From NCBI GenBank assembly GCA_947378095.1, contig CANCIL010000014.1, positions 1-33,524 of the forward strand: a stretch of 33,524 bases of DNA, in the 5' to 3' direction. Under the pieces are notes generated by a model. It searched no databases. It was given only the letters and a program-made list of their open reading frames with translations, and had not been told where the DNA came from. The position numbers were made by a program, and so were the translations under genes. Source of the DNA: Betaproteobacteria bacterium. Its GTDB lineage: Bacteria > Pseudomonadota > Gammaproteobacteria > Burkholderiales > Burkholderiaceae. Shown here in pieces: positions 9,041 to 18,142 of the stretch (its first letter is position 1; each line of letters opens with the position of its first letter).

Positions 9041-9497
9041 CATGCATCCAGCTTGTGCTCAAGAACCCACTGCATGGCTGCAAATCATTGAGCCGCAAAG
9101 TAAAAATGAGTTATGGGTCAATCCTGGGATGTATTCCTATCACTTTCAGAAAGATCAAAATCTGAATAACAATAACTGGGGAGTTGGGCTAGAGTATCGA
9201 TTTAATACAGTTGCATCAGTTACCCTGGGAAACTACAAAAATAGTGATAACGGCCATTCTAGTTATGCAGGGGTCTATTACCAACCCATTGCAATAGGCC
9301 CAGTAAAGATCGGCGTCGTGGCAGGAGGTTTTAATGGGTATCAGTCAACTAATAATGGGGGTTGGTTTCCGGCGGTCTTGCCTGCTATCACATTAGAAGA
9401 GGGCAGATTGGGTGCCAATATCTTTTTTATTCCTACGGTGGGTGATAAGGTACATGGCGCCATTTCGCTGCAGCTTAAATTAAAGCTTTATGATTAG
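9012..9497 (+). CDS. Uncharacterised small exported, probable outer-membrane beta-barrel protein; start uncertain
   Basis: Signal peptide ending PACA|QEP; alternating amphipathic strands with Gly/Tyr-rich turns (WGVGLEYRFN, SYAGVYYQP, GPVKIGVVAGGFNGY). Confidence 0.6.
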   Translation: MLKLAPIFFFMHPACAQEPTAWLQIIEPQSKNELWVNPGMYSYHFQKDQNLNNNNWGVGLEYRFNTVASVTLGNYKNSDNGHSSYAGVYYQPIAIGPVKIGVVAGGFNGYQSTNNGGWFPAVLPAITLEEGRLGANIFFIPTVGDKVHGAISLQLKLKLYD

Positions 9498-9596
9498 CGT
9501 CTTTGAAGCCAATAAAGACAACATTAGGGTAGGCCCAAAAGTTTAATTTCGTATTCATTAAAGATGCGGTATTAAATTTTCACTTATTGCATAAAT

Positions 9597-10685
9597 ATGA
9601 ATATAGGTATCAGCGATAAATTGATGGGTAATGAGAATAGATTTAGATCTTTAGATTTTTTAAGGGGCTTAGCTATTCTGGGTGTAATAGCTATCCATGT
9701 CTCATTAGGGTTGCCTACTCAAATTGAATTGATTGATAAGACCTTATCCTTTGGCTTATATGGTGTTCAGCTCTTTTACTTAATTAGTGCAATTACGATG
9801 TGCTTGATGTGGGAGCAGAGGGCATATGAAAAGTCGCCAACTAAAAATTTTTATATCAGAAGATTTTTGCGTATAGCCCCACTATTTTGGCTGGCAATAC
9901 CAGTCTATCTTTCTGTGAATGGATTCGAACCCTCATATTGGGCGCCTGAAGGTATAGGAGTAACCCAGATCGTATTGACAATATTGTTTCTGCAGGGGTT
10001 TTGGCCTGATGCGATTAATAGTGTTGTCCCTGGGGGATGGTCAATCGCTGTCGAGATGACTTTTTATTTAATTTTTCCAGTATTGATACGGACTTTTCAA
10101 AATAGAGCTAATTTATATCTGTATAGCGCAATCTTTGTATGGCTTTTAAATAACTTATTTTTCAAAGGCTGGATCACTGAGTTTTTTGCTGATCATTATC
10201 CTGCTATGGGGGCGTTAATTGTTAAGGATTACCTTAGCCTTTATTTTTTGAATCAGGCGCCTATTTTCTTAATTGGTTGTTGGATTTATTTCTCTGGAGC
10301 CAATAGTTTTTTTAAAGGCAATTTAGTCATTTTTGTAGCCTGGATCGGTTTAGCAGCCTTGCTAAAATTTGCTTTAGGAATAAATGGGCTGGGATTTTTG
10401 TTGGTTTATTTAAGCCTTTCCGTTTTAGTCGTCTTTTGCATTACCAAAAAAGTACATTTCAAGCCGATTGAGGCGCTTGGAAAAAATTCATACGCAATGT
10501 ACCTAATCCATTTTTTGGTGATTAGTTTTGTATATAGACTGCTACCTGAAAAAATGGGTCTAATGATGTGGTTGACAGCAATGTGCCTTACCGTATTGAT
10601 TAGCTATGTGCTCTCTAAAATAATTTATTTCTTGATAGAAAGCAGGATCCAACTCCTGGCCAATAGACTTACAGTAGGTAGATAA
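9597..10685 (+). CDS. Acyltransferase family 3 (OafA/YrhL-type)
   Basis: RFRSLDFLRGLAILGVIAIHVS; FYIRRFLRIAPLFWLAIPVYL; GGWSIAVEMTFYLIFPVLI. Confidence 0.9.
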   Translation: MNIGISDKLMGNENRFRSLDFLRGLAILGVIAIHVSLGLPTQIELIDKTLSFGLYGVQLFYLISAITMCLMWEQRAYEKSPTKNFYIRRFLRIAPLFWLAIPVYLSVNGFEPSYWAPEGIGVTQIVLTILFLQGFWPDAINSVVPGGWSIAVEMTFYLIFPVLIRTFQNRANLYLYSAIFVWLLNNLFFKGWITEFFADHYPAMGALIVKDYLSLYFLNQAPIFLIGCWIYFSGANSFFKGNLVIFVAWIGLAALLKFALGINGLGFLLVYLSLSVLVVFCITKKVHFKPIEALGKNSYAMYLIHFLVISFVYRLLPEKMGLMMWLTAMCLTVLISYVLSKIIYFLIESRIQLLANRLTVGR

Positions 10686-10711
10686 GTCAAGCGCTTTGAT
10701 TGGGTGGGCGA

Positions 10712-11875
10712 TTAATTTTTAATCTTCTCAGATATAAATTGACCCACAAATACATTTCCTTCGTTATTAAGATGGCCGTCGTTTAGCCAGTAGAGTTCCT
10801 CAGACCGCTTTTTCGACTCATAGAAGGGCTCTGTAAGATCGTAGTTACGGACCTTCTTTGAGCTTAAGTAATCTCGTAAGCCTCCATAGAAAATGGTATT
10901 TGCATAGTGTAGTTTTGGGGGAATCAAGATTAATATTAATTCGTAGTTCTGTTTCTTGGCATCATTAATCCATAAATCCAAAGCCTCACGATTTTTCTTG
11001 CTAACTTCAGCGCTTTCATACCCCTTATCCTTGCCATAATTGACTCCTTCGCTGATTCCGTAAATTGTGGCAAGTTCTTTTGCTTTCGTTTGTTTGATAC
11101 CGATCTTTAGCAAGTTCCATGTCAGAGAATGGCCATCTAACCAAGAATCAAGACGAGTCTTCCAGTCTTGCGATTTTGGATTTATTCCAGCCAGGATATC
11201 CTCTTTGATTTGATTCATATCGCGTGGAAGCAGTTGAAATTGCACGGCATCAAATTTATAGGTGTCTACCTCATAGCCCTCTATAACAGTGGTATGTGGG
11301 TAAGCATAATCATTGGCGACATCATTTTCATAAAAGGAAAGAATGACTCTTTTTGGGGGGTGGCCAATAAGTTTTATGGTGCGCTGAAATTTTTCAAACT
11401 GATGTCTTTGTCCTGAATGAATGATGCCGCACTTGACAGTAAATCGCCCGCTTATCTTTTCATAAGTGGAGGGAATATTCTGTTCATAGTTTCCATAACC
11501 CCAAGCAAATGAATCTCCCGCGAAGTAATCATAATTTTTAGCAGATTTAATCTCTGCTAGGGTATGGCGATCAAAGCATCCAATCTCATTTGAAAAGATG
11601 GGGAAACTTCCATCAGCCATATTGAAGGTGATAGGGGCGACATTCTTTTGAATATCAAAACCCATCACAGGGTCCGCTACGTTATATCCACGCGGAAAGT
11701 AGTGAACGGCAGCATTTAACTTTTCTTGAAAGCGGTTCTTTTTGTATGCTGGCAAGAAAGTAATGCCTTCGCTCGGTGAGCTTACATATCCAACAAAATC
11801 AACTACAGCTAGGGTGCCGATAGTCGCCAAGGTAATTGGTAAACAGTTTCTAAAAAGACTTTTAAGAGAGGGCAT
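10712..11875 (-). CDS. SGNH/GDSL-hydrolase-like protein with N-terminal membrane anchor
   Basis: Block I-like DYFAGDSFAWGYG, ENDVANDY, terminal WLNDGHLNNEGN (D-x-H block). Confidence 0.7.
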   Translation of the reverse strand: MPSLKSLFRNCLPITLATIGTLAVVDFVGYVSSPSEGITFLPAYKKNRFQEKLNAAVHYFPRGYNVADPVMGFDIQKNVAPITFNMADGSFPIFSNEIGCFDRHTLAEIKSAKNYDYFAGDSFAWGYGNYEQNIPSTYEKISGRFTVKCGIIHSGQRHQFEKFQRTIKLIGHPPKRVILSFYENDVANDYAYPHTTVIEGYEVDTYKFDAVQFQLLPRDMNQIKEDILAGINPKSQDWKTRLDSWLDGHSLTWNLLKIGIKQTKAKELATIYGISEGVNYGKDKGYESAEVSKKNREALDLWINDAKKQNYELILILIPPKLHYANTIFYGGLRDYLSSKKVRNYDLTEPFYESKKRSEELYWLNDGHLNNEGNVFVGQFISEKIKN

Positions 11876-12111
11876 TAGGTAATTATCTGATTAAGGTTCG
11901 ATATTTCCGATCGCCATGATGCTGTCGGCTGGTTTGCAAATGGCCTTGATTTTCAATGGGTAATTTGTACTATCGTGGACCCCTCAATATTAATGGCTTT
12001 TTACAAACAATAACCATTGACTAAATATTATTAATATCCTCTCTTGATGCCATTTACAAATTTAACATTTCAGTATATTTTTAACCTTATGTCTGTTAAT
12101 TTTTGTCTTCT

Positions 12112-12957
12112 ATGAAAAATATCGCACTTCTATTCTTCCCTTTGCTTTTGGTGGCCTGCGCTAGCGGAGGTAGTGGAGGTGGGGGCTCAGTATCCACCAC
12201 ACCCTTCACAACATTTTCAGCTATTGCGCCTAATACGACAGTGCAGTCATCTGGAGGGTCGACCCAATTTACTTATTCCCCTGCTGCAGTTAGCTCTAAT
12301 GGACAAAGTACCTCTGGAGCTACATTAACTACAAAATATGATGCGAGTACAAATCCAACTGCTATTTCTATACAGTCAGCTCAGGGCGCCTCCGTCTCAA
12401 TCAATACAGCAATTGGAGATACTATTACAACCACTGGCGGCATAGTACTAGGCACTAGCAAGGACGCTAATACAAATTTACTGGTATCAACGGGATTTGA
12501 GTACCAGTCTTTTGGTGTGTGGGCTGCTGGGGCTGGCTCGGGAACTGCGGGCGCTTTTGCTGTAGGTAATCCAACTGCTGCAGCTAACATTCCTACTTCG
12601 GGCTCGGCTTCGTTTACAGGAAAATCTTTTGGGGTTTACGGATCGAGTGCTGGTGTTTATTAAACAGTCTCTGATATGACGGCAACCGCTAATTTTACTA
12701 ATAGATCTATTGTGTTTACAACTTCCAATACTATTAACAACGATACAAAAGTGGCCGCATCCGGACTCAACCTTATTGGTTCATTTGCTTACAACTCTGG
12801 ATCAGCAATATTTTCTGGTGGAGTCGTTTCATCAGGGGGAATGTCAGGAGTTGGCACTGGTCAGTTTTATGGCCCAGCTGCAAATGAAATTGGAGGCACT
12901 ATTTCCTTGTCTGGCAATGGTGGAGTATTCACGGGGGCTTTTGGCGGCAAACGTTGA
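12112..12957 (+). pseudogene. Third TbpB-like/Slam-type surface lipoprotein paralog (SLP3), interrupted by in-frame TAA at 12661-12663
   Basis: MKNIALLFFPLLLVACASGG lipobox; ORFs 12103..12663 and 12676..12957 are in the same frame; second half carries GQFYGPAANEIGGTISLSGNG...GAFGGKR. Confidence 0.82.
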
Positions 12958-13037
12958 CCCTGTTTAATCTATCTCTATTCAGCCTTAATTATCAGACCAA
13001 AGTTTTAGATTAAGAATATTGGCCGCTTCTCCACCTC

Positions 13038-13162
13038 CCACTCTTAACAAGCTCTTTTCTAAGAGCTTGAAATAACCGATTACCATGCCATGGTCTACTG
13101 CATTGTGCATATCGTAGATTATGAGTATGGCGACTTAGACTGTAGTGAGGACTTCCATTTCA
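13038..13162 (-). pseudogene. Degraded 3'-end fragment of moaC (direct repeat of intact moaC)
   Basis: 13052-13162 aligns without gaps to 14838-14948 with about 19 mismatches in 111 bp by hand count; reverse translation MEVLTTV*VAILIIYDMHNAVDHGMVIGYFKLLEK vs intact [35 protein letters not shown]. Confidence 0.88.
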
Positions 13163-13510
13163 GTTGACTGCAACTTCAATCTTGAGACATATTTGACGAA
13201 GATAAAATATAGGACTACCTCACCATACTGAAGTTTCCATAATAGGCATAAGTAGGTTTATAAAAATACCTCTCTTCAATATTTCTAGTCAAAAAGGCAG
13301 GGGGCAAAGATTAACCTTTAGTAGCATTAAGTAAATGGAAATAGTGGGATGAATGACTTTTAGTTCGAAATAAGACTAGAGGTTTGGCCCATCGTTAATC
13401 ATCCTTGATTGATATAGGTGGGAGTCGATCTACTCGCGTTACTATCTAAAAAATTAACAATAAGCTATGACTATTCAAATAACGAGATAAAGGATAGCTT
13501 AGGGCAATAG

Positions 13511-14707
13511 TCACTTTTTAAGGTCGTTACTTATGGATTCAGATACTAATTTATAGCCCTTAGGAGATAAATGGTAGCCTTCCGGTGCGTAAGCTGCTGA
13601 CCCAGCTTCATGCAAGATATTTGTGAAATCTATGTAAGTGATATTTTTGGAGTGCGAATAATCTCCTAGCATTTTTGCATAGTTAGCAGATCGTGCATCA
13701 GGCCTCCAAAAATTATTATTGGGAATGTATCCAATTATTGGGGTGCATCCGTTTTTAAGGCACTCAGCAGCAAGAAGATCAATTGCAAGCGTATTGGAGG
13801 ATGGGAGCTTGCTTTTCCAACCTCCTACTTTTAAATAATTGTTAATGGTTCTTCTAATGGTTGGTAGTGAAAAATATTTTAGGGATTTTTCAAACAGGCT
13901 AATTTGCGAAAATATTTTAATAAATTCTTGTGGAGAATTATCAGTTAACAAGGTTTCAATAAGATAGTCTGACTTGGCATAAAAATCCAGTGTATTTTTA
14001 GATAAATGCAGCTCACCATTTTTACTTTCAAAATATTTTTTATTTTGCACAAAATAGTAGTCATAAATTAAAGAGTCAGCATCGTCCTCATTATCATTTG
14101 CATAAAAGATAGTAACAACATACTTTGGCTTTAGAAGTGGAATAAATATTTTTTCAAGAGCGGCATAATGTATAGCGTGGTTTCCATAAGTCGCCAGATT
14201 TAGAAGTTTCAATTTACTTCCCAATTGAAATGCTATTGAATCCTTTTCATCTACACAAGCTCCATGAGCAAATGAGTCGCCAATCAAAATTAAATCAATT
14301 TTCTCATCCCAGAGATTGTCCTGATTTCTAAATCCAAAACGATCTGTTTCGTATTTAATTAACCCATATCCCTCATTGCAAAAGTACAATTTACTATAGG
14401 GTTGTGGTGCTAATGGGGCCGCATCCATTTCTTTAGCGAGTTTTTTTAAGGGTAGGTATGTATCAATAGTTTCAGGAAAAAATAGAGCTTTATATCCTTG
14501 TTGCACAGCTACTTTTTTTTGAGGAACATCTTCTTTTAGGATTCTTTCAGCTTCAATTTTTTTAGCCTCACTCAGACTATTCGCAGCCTCTAATGAAGCT
14601 ATTTTTTGTAAATAGTAGTCGCCAACTATTAAACATGGATAGCCGACAAGAAAAACAATGAATATCAAAGAAAAATATAAATAAATTTTTTTTATTCTTT
14701 TGGTCAT
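13511..14707 (-). CDS. SGNH-hydrolase-like protein with N-terminal membrane anchor
   Basis: LILIGDSFAHGACVDEKDSIAFQL; FYANDNEDDA; YAPEGYHLSPKGYKLVSE. Confidence 0.7.
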   Translation of the reverse strand: MTKRIKKIYLYFSLIFIVFLVGYPCLIVGDYYLQKIASLEAANSLSEAKKIEAERILKEDVPQKKVAVQQGYKALFFPETIDTYLPLKKLAKEMDAAPLAPQPYSKLYFCNEGYGLIKYETDRFGFRNQDNLWDEKIDLILIGDSFAHGACVDEKDSIAFQLGSKLKLLNLATYGNHAIHYAALEKIFIPLLKPKYVVTIFYANDNEDDADSLIYDYYFVQNKKYFESKNGELHLSKNTLDFYAKSDYLIETLLTDNSPQEFIKIFSQISLFEKSLKYFSLPTIRRTINNYLKVGGWKSKLPSSNTLAIDLLAAECLKNGCTPIIGYIPNNNFWRPDARSANYAKMLGDYSHSKNITYIDFTNILHEAGSAAYAPEGYHLSPKGYKLVSESISNDLKK

Positions 14708-14803
14708 AATTTGGAATCTTTGATAGATTAAATGCTTTGTGGCACTAAGCTTCTGATATGACTAAAGCTTAAATGCTTTGAAGCAGGGTTAGCTTAGCGT
14801 TTA

Positions 14804-15280
14804 CTACTCTGCTACCCAAGCACCACTCTTGCCGCCACTCTTTTCCAAGAGCTTGATGTCACCCATTGCCATGCCACGGTCTACTGCTTTGCACATATCG
14901 TAGATGGTGAGTAGGGCGATTTGGACTGCGGTCAGGGCTTCCATTTCAACACCAGTTGGGCCTGTGGTTTCTGCTTTGACTTGGCAGGTGATACTGCTTT
15001 CAGCCTTATTGAGCCCAAAATCTAGACTGACATGGGTCAGGGCTAAGGGGTGGCAAAGGGGTATCAGATCAGATGTCTTCTTAGATGCCTGAATACCTGC
15101 AATTCTGGCAATTCCTAAGACATCCCCCTTTTTATGGTTTCCCGCCTCCACCATCTCAAAGGTTTGGGGAAGCATGGTGATCTTGCCTGTAGCCACTGCC
15201 ACTCTATGGGTATTGGGCTTATCGCCCACATTGACCATGTGAGCCTGGCCGCTTGCATCAAAATGAGTTAGTTTGTTCAT
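14804..15280 (-). CDS. moaC: Cyclic pyranopterin monophosphate synthase
   Basis: [78 protein letters not shown]. Confidence 0.97.
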   Translation of the reverse strand: MNKLTHFDASGQAHMVNVGDKPNTHRVAVATGKITMLPQTFEMVEAGNHKKGDVLGIARIAGIQASKKTSDLIPLCHPLALTHVSLDFGLNKAESSITCQVKAETTGPTGVEMEALTAVQIALLTIYDMCKAVDRGMAMGDIKLLEKSGGKSGAWVAE

Positions 15281-15303
15281 GGGATAAGTTTTACCATATA
15301 GGG

Positions 15304-17019
15304 ATGCAGGTAATAAAGCCGGTTGGCAAAATCTCCTTTTTTCGACGCTTACTAGCTATCCAGTTGGTGCTGGCGCTATCTTGTTCTGGTGTTGCCCCCG
15401 CTTTTGCAGCCCCTCCGACTTTTGTTCCTGCGGGCGATGTCTCTGTGCAGGGCGATTCTGCTGCCCTCCAAAATATTGGACGAGCGATGCAATCCCCTGA
15501 TGCTCGTCCTACTAATGCTCCAAATCGCAATACTCCTCAAATTCAGCCAACATTGGTATTGCCAGATATGGGTGATCCAGGTGGCGATGCTTTAAGTCGG
15601 ATTGATGAGCGTAAGTATGGCGAGATGATCATGCGTCAGATTCGTCCAGACGTGGATTATTCGAATGACTGGCCGATCTATGATTATCTAAATCAAATGG
15701 AGCGTCGTTTATTGCAGGCTGCTAAAAAATTACAGCTGGGTGGTGCCAATGAGCAAGGTAGTGGTGCCTATAACTTCGAAGTCTTTGCAGTCAAAGACAG
15801 CACAATTAATGCGTTTGCATTACCTGGTGGATTTATTGGTTTTCATACAGGTTTAATAGTAAGTGCTGAGTCTGACTCAGAAGTTGCCTCAGTGATGGGC
15901 CATGAAACTGGCCACGTCTTGCAAAGACATTTAGCTCGTCAAATGGACAAGCAGACGACCAATACGATGATCGCTATCGCAGGCATGGTACTTGGCGCAC
16001 TGGCAATGTCTCGCAACCCTTCTGCAGGTGCAGGCCTGATGCAAGGTGGTCAGGCGGCAGCAATCAGTAACTATTTATCTTACTCAAGAGACGCCGAGCG
16101 CGAAGCAGATCGTATTGGCTTTCAGATACTAGAGGCCAGTGGATATGATGTTAATGGTGCCCCAGGATTTTTCCAGCGCTTGCAAAAAATTACCGGGATC
16201 ATGGATAAAGGTGTACCTGGTTATGTTCGTACCCACCCGTTAACTACGGATCGTATTGCAGAAATGCAAGATCGCGTGCGCATGGTGCCAGCGCGTAATG
16301 TGCCTACCGCAGTCGAGTTTTACTTTATTAAAGCCAGAGCTCGAATGGAGCAGGCTGGATCCTCTAGCGGTCTCTATGATTTACGCAATACTTTTGAGAG
16401 TTTGAGTAAGCAAGCCCCAATCGGTAAGCAGATGGAAGGTACTTATGGCCTGGCACTCGTTGCTCAGCGCCAAGGAAAAATAGATCAAGCGGAAACTTAC
16501 CTCCAGCAGGCGCGTAATTTGGCACAGTCAGCCAGTGCACCAGGCTCTCCTATCCAGAGACAAAGTTTGTCATTGGATATCACTGCTTCAGAGCTAGCCT
16601 TAGCTAAGGGTAAAAGCCAAGAGGCATTGCAAATTGCCCAAGCTACTTTGGTGGCCTATCCTCAGTCCTATGCTGCTGGCGTAGCCATGATAAATGCAGA
16701 CTTAAAGCTAGGAAAAACCAATGAGGCTATCAATTGGTTAAAAGCAAGAACCAGAGCGCAACCCAACGAAGTAATTTGGTGGTCGCTACTATCAAATGCC
16801 TACGATCAGGCTAAAAATGTTCCTTTAAGACATTACGCCTTGGGTGAAAAATATGCTCTGGAAGGTGCTTGGCCATCCGCAATTGAGCAACTCAAAATTG
16901 CACGCTCTTCGGGCGGCGCTGACTATTATCAAGGCTCGAGCATTGATGCACGCTTAAGAGAGATGCAAAGACAATATCAAGAAGAACTCAAGGACCAGAA
17001 TAAAAATAAGCCTGGTTAG
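15304..17019 (+). CDS. M48 family metalloprotease with TPR domain (BepA/YfgC-like)
   Basis: [13 protein letters not shown] (HExxH-type motif), [18 protein letters not shown], signal peptide; start at 15304 chosen because the 15253 extension overlaps moaC and adds no signal-peptide feature. Confidence 0.92.
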   Translation: MQVIKPVGKISFFRRLLAIQLVLALSCSGVAPAFAAPPTFVPAGDVSVQGDSAALQNIGRAMQSPDARPTNAPNRNTPQIQPTLVLPDMGDPGGDALSRIDERKYGEMIMRQIRPDVDYSNDWPIYDYLNQMERRLLQAAKKLQLGGANEQGSGAYNFEVFAVKDSTINAFALPGGFIGFHTGLIVSAESDSEVASVMGHETGHVLQRHLARQMDKQTTNTMIAIAGMVLGALAMSRNPSAGAGLMQGGQAAAISNYLSYSRDAEREADRIGFQILEASGYDVNGAPGFFQRLQKITGIMDKGVPGYVRTHPLTTDRIAEMQDRVRMVPARNVPTAVEFYFIKARARMEQAGSSSGLYDLRNTFESLSKQAPIGKQMEGTYGLALVAQRQGKIDQAETYLQQARNLAQSASAPGSPIQRQSLSLDITASELALAKGKSQEALQIAQATLVAYPQSYAAGVAMINADLKLGKTNEAINWLKARTRAQPNEVIWWSLLSNAYDQAKNVPLRHYALGEKYALEGAWPSAIEQLKIARSSGGADYYQGSSIDARLREMQRQYQEELKDQNKNKPG

Positions 17020-17037
17020 TATTAGATAGATTTTCGG

Positions 17038-17661
17038 CTAAGCACTAGGCTTAGCTATGTAATGAAAGCGACTTACTAGTTCTGAAGAATGTATAGGATC
17101 TAAAGGTAGTTGCTTGCCGTGCCAATTCCAAGAGCCTCCAAAACTACACGCTTCTTCCTTGAGGGTAGCTAGCTCTGAAAATATCTCTAGATCATGATCA
17201 TGTAAGAGTGCAACACTTTCTTTATCTTGAGTTTTAAATGTTGTTTGTGTCACTTGATTCAAATTTTCATAAATGACTTGAGAAATCCTTCCAACAATAT
17301 AAATATTGCCATTCTCATCACTTAATGCAGCGCTAGGTTCGATTGGGCTTTGGCACTGAGTCAATAACTTTGACTCTTGATCGCCTGGGATAAATCTAAC
17401 GATCCAGGGCGTAGCATCTAGAGTGATAAAAACCCGCTGAGGACCATTCTGAAAAAAGTATCTACCTTCTGTATCGCAGGCATAGTTTCTGGAGATAAAT
17501 TCATTTAAAGCCTGATGCACAATGACCGTGCCGGGTAAGTTATTTTGCTGGGCGAACTCATCTCGCATACGCCATTGACCACGACGATCGAGGGCTAACC
17601 AGCCATAGCAGGCGGGTACATTAGGCCACTTCGTGAGTGATCGAAGGACTTGCTCATCCAT
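17038..17661 (-). CDS. DUF2946-like conserved hypothetical protein
   Basis: MDEQVLRSLTKWPNVPACYGWLALDRRGQWRMRDE; recognised only as a Burkholderiales-type conserved protein. Confidence 0.7.
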   Translation of the reverse strand: MDEQVLRSLTKWPNVPACYGWLALDRRGQWRMRDEFAQQNNLPGTVIVHQALNEFISRNYACDTEGRYFFQNGPQRVFITLDATPWIVRFIPGDQESKLLTQCQSPIEPSAALSDENGNIYIVGRISQVIYENLNQVTQTTFKTQDKESVALLHDHDLEIFSELATLKEEACSFGGSWNWHGKQLPLDPIHSSELVSRFHYIAKPSA

Positions 17662-17687
17662 TGCAAGGGTGCTTTGAGAGTTTGGTA

Positions 17688-18122
17688 TTAATGCAAGCCG
17701 TGCGGAGTTGACGGTGCATCAAAAGTATCTTCAGTTGAGCGACTTGCATGCAGATGTGCAATACGCCAGCCCTGACTATCTTGTAACAAAACTAGCGTAA
17801 TGTTGAGAAAAAACTCTGACTCAATTTGATCGGCTCTGAGGTGAACTGCTTCAGTCGTGTCATAGATAGCGGCGCCCAGGATAGTGTGGCTAATGCACGC
17901 AATAGGCTCCAGAAATAAAGGCTGTTTTAAAAGTAGTCTCTCTAGTCCCTGACGGATCTCTGCATGACCGCTAAGGCGATGGCCTTCAGGAAGAACGCAA
18001 GTAATGGAGTCGTCATCAAGCCAAATATCGAGAGCGCCTTGAACATCGCGATGTTTTAGGGCATCACGCCAAGCGTCGACTACATCATCTGCATTATGAA
18101 AAAGTCTGGCTAGTTTTGTCAT
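17688..18122 (-). CDS. SnoaL/NTF2-like (DUF4440-type) protein
   Basis: MTKLARLFHNADDVVDAWRDALKHRDVQGALDIWLDDDSITCVLPEG...; ATG at 18122 preferred over 18224, which would overlap waaF. Confidence 0.8.
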   Translation of the reverse strand: MTKLARLFHNADDVVDAWRDALKHRDVQGALDIWLDDDSITCVLPEGHRLSGHAEIRQGLERLLLKQPLFLEPIACISHTILGAAIYDTTEAVHLRADQIESEFFLNITLVLLQDSQGWRIAHLHASRSTEDTFDAPSTPHGLH

Positions 18123-18142
18123 GAATAGGGTTTGGGTTGAGA

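Noticed and set aside
12025-12037. AT-only inverted repeat atatta-t-taatat upstream of SLP3, possible Fur-like operator
   Set aside because: Pure A/T palindrome in an AT-rich spacer; lacks the GATAAT-type Fur core, so not supportable.
15253-15303. N-terminal extension of the M48 protease ORF
   Set aside because: Overlaps divergent moaC; signal peptide fits the ATG at 15304.
17037-17055. Hairpin gctaagc-actag-gcttagc at the convergent M48 / DUF2946-like ends
   Set aside because: Stem is real but there is no T-tract on either strand, so a terminator call is not justified.
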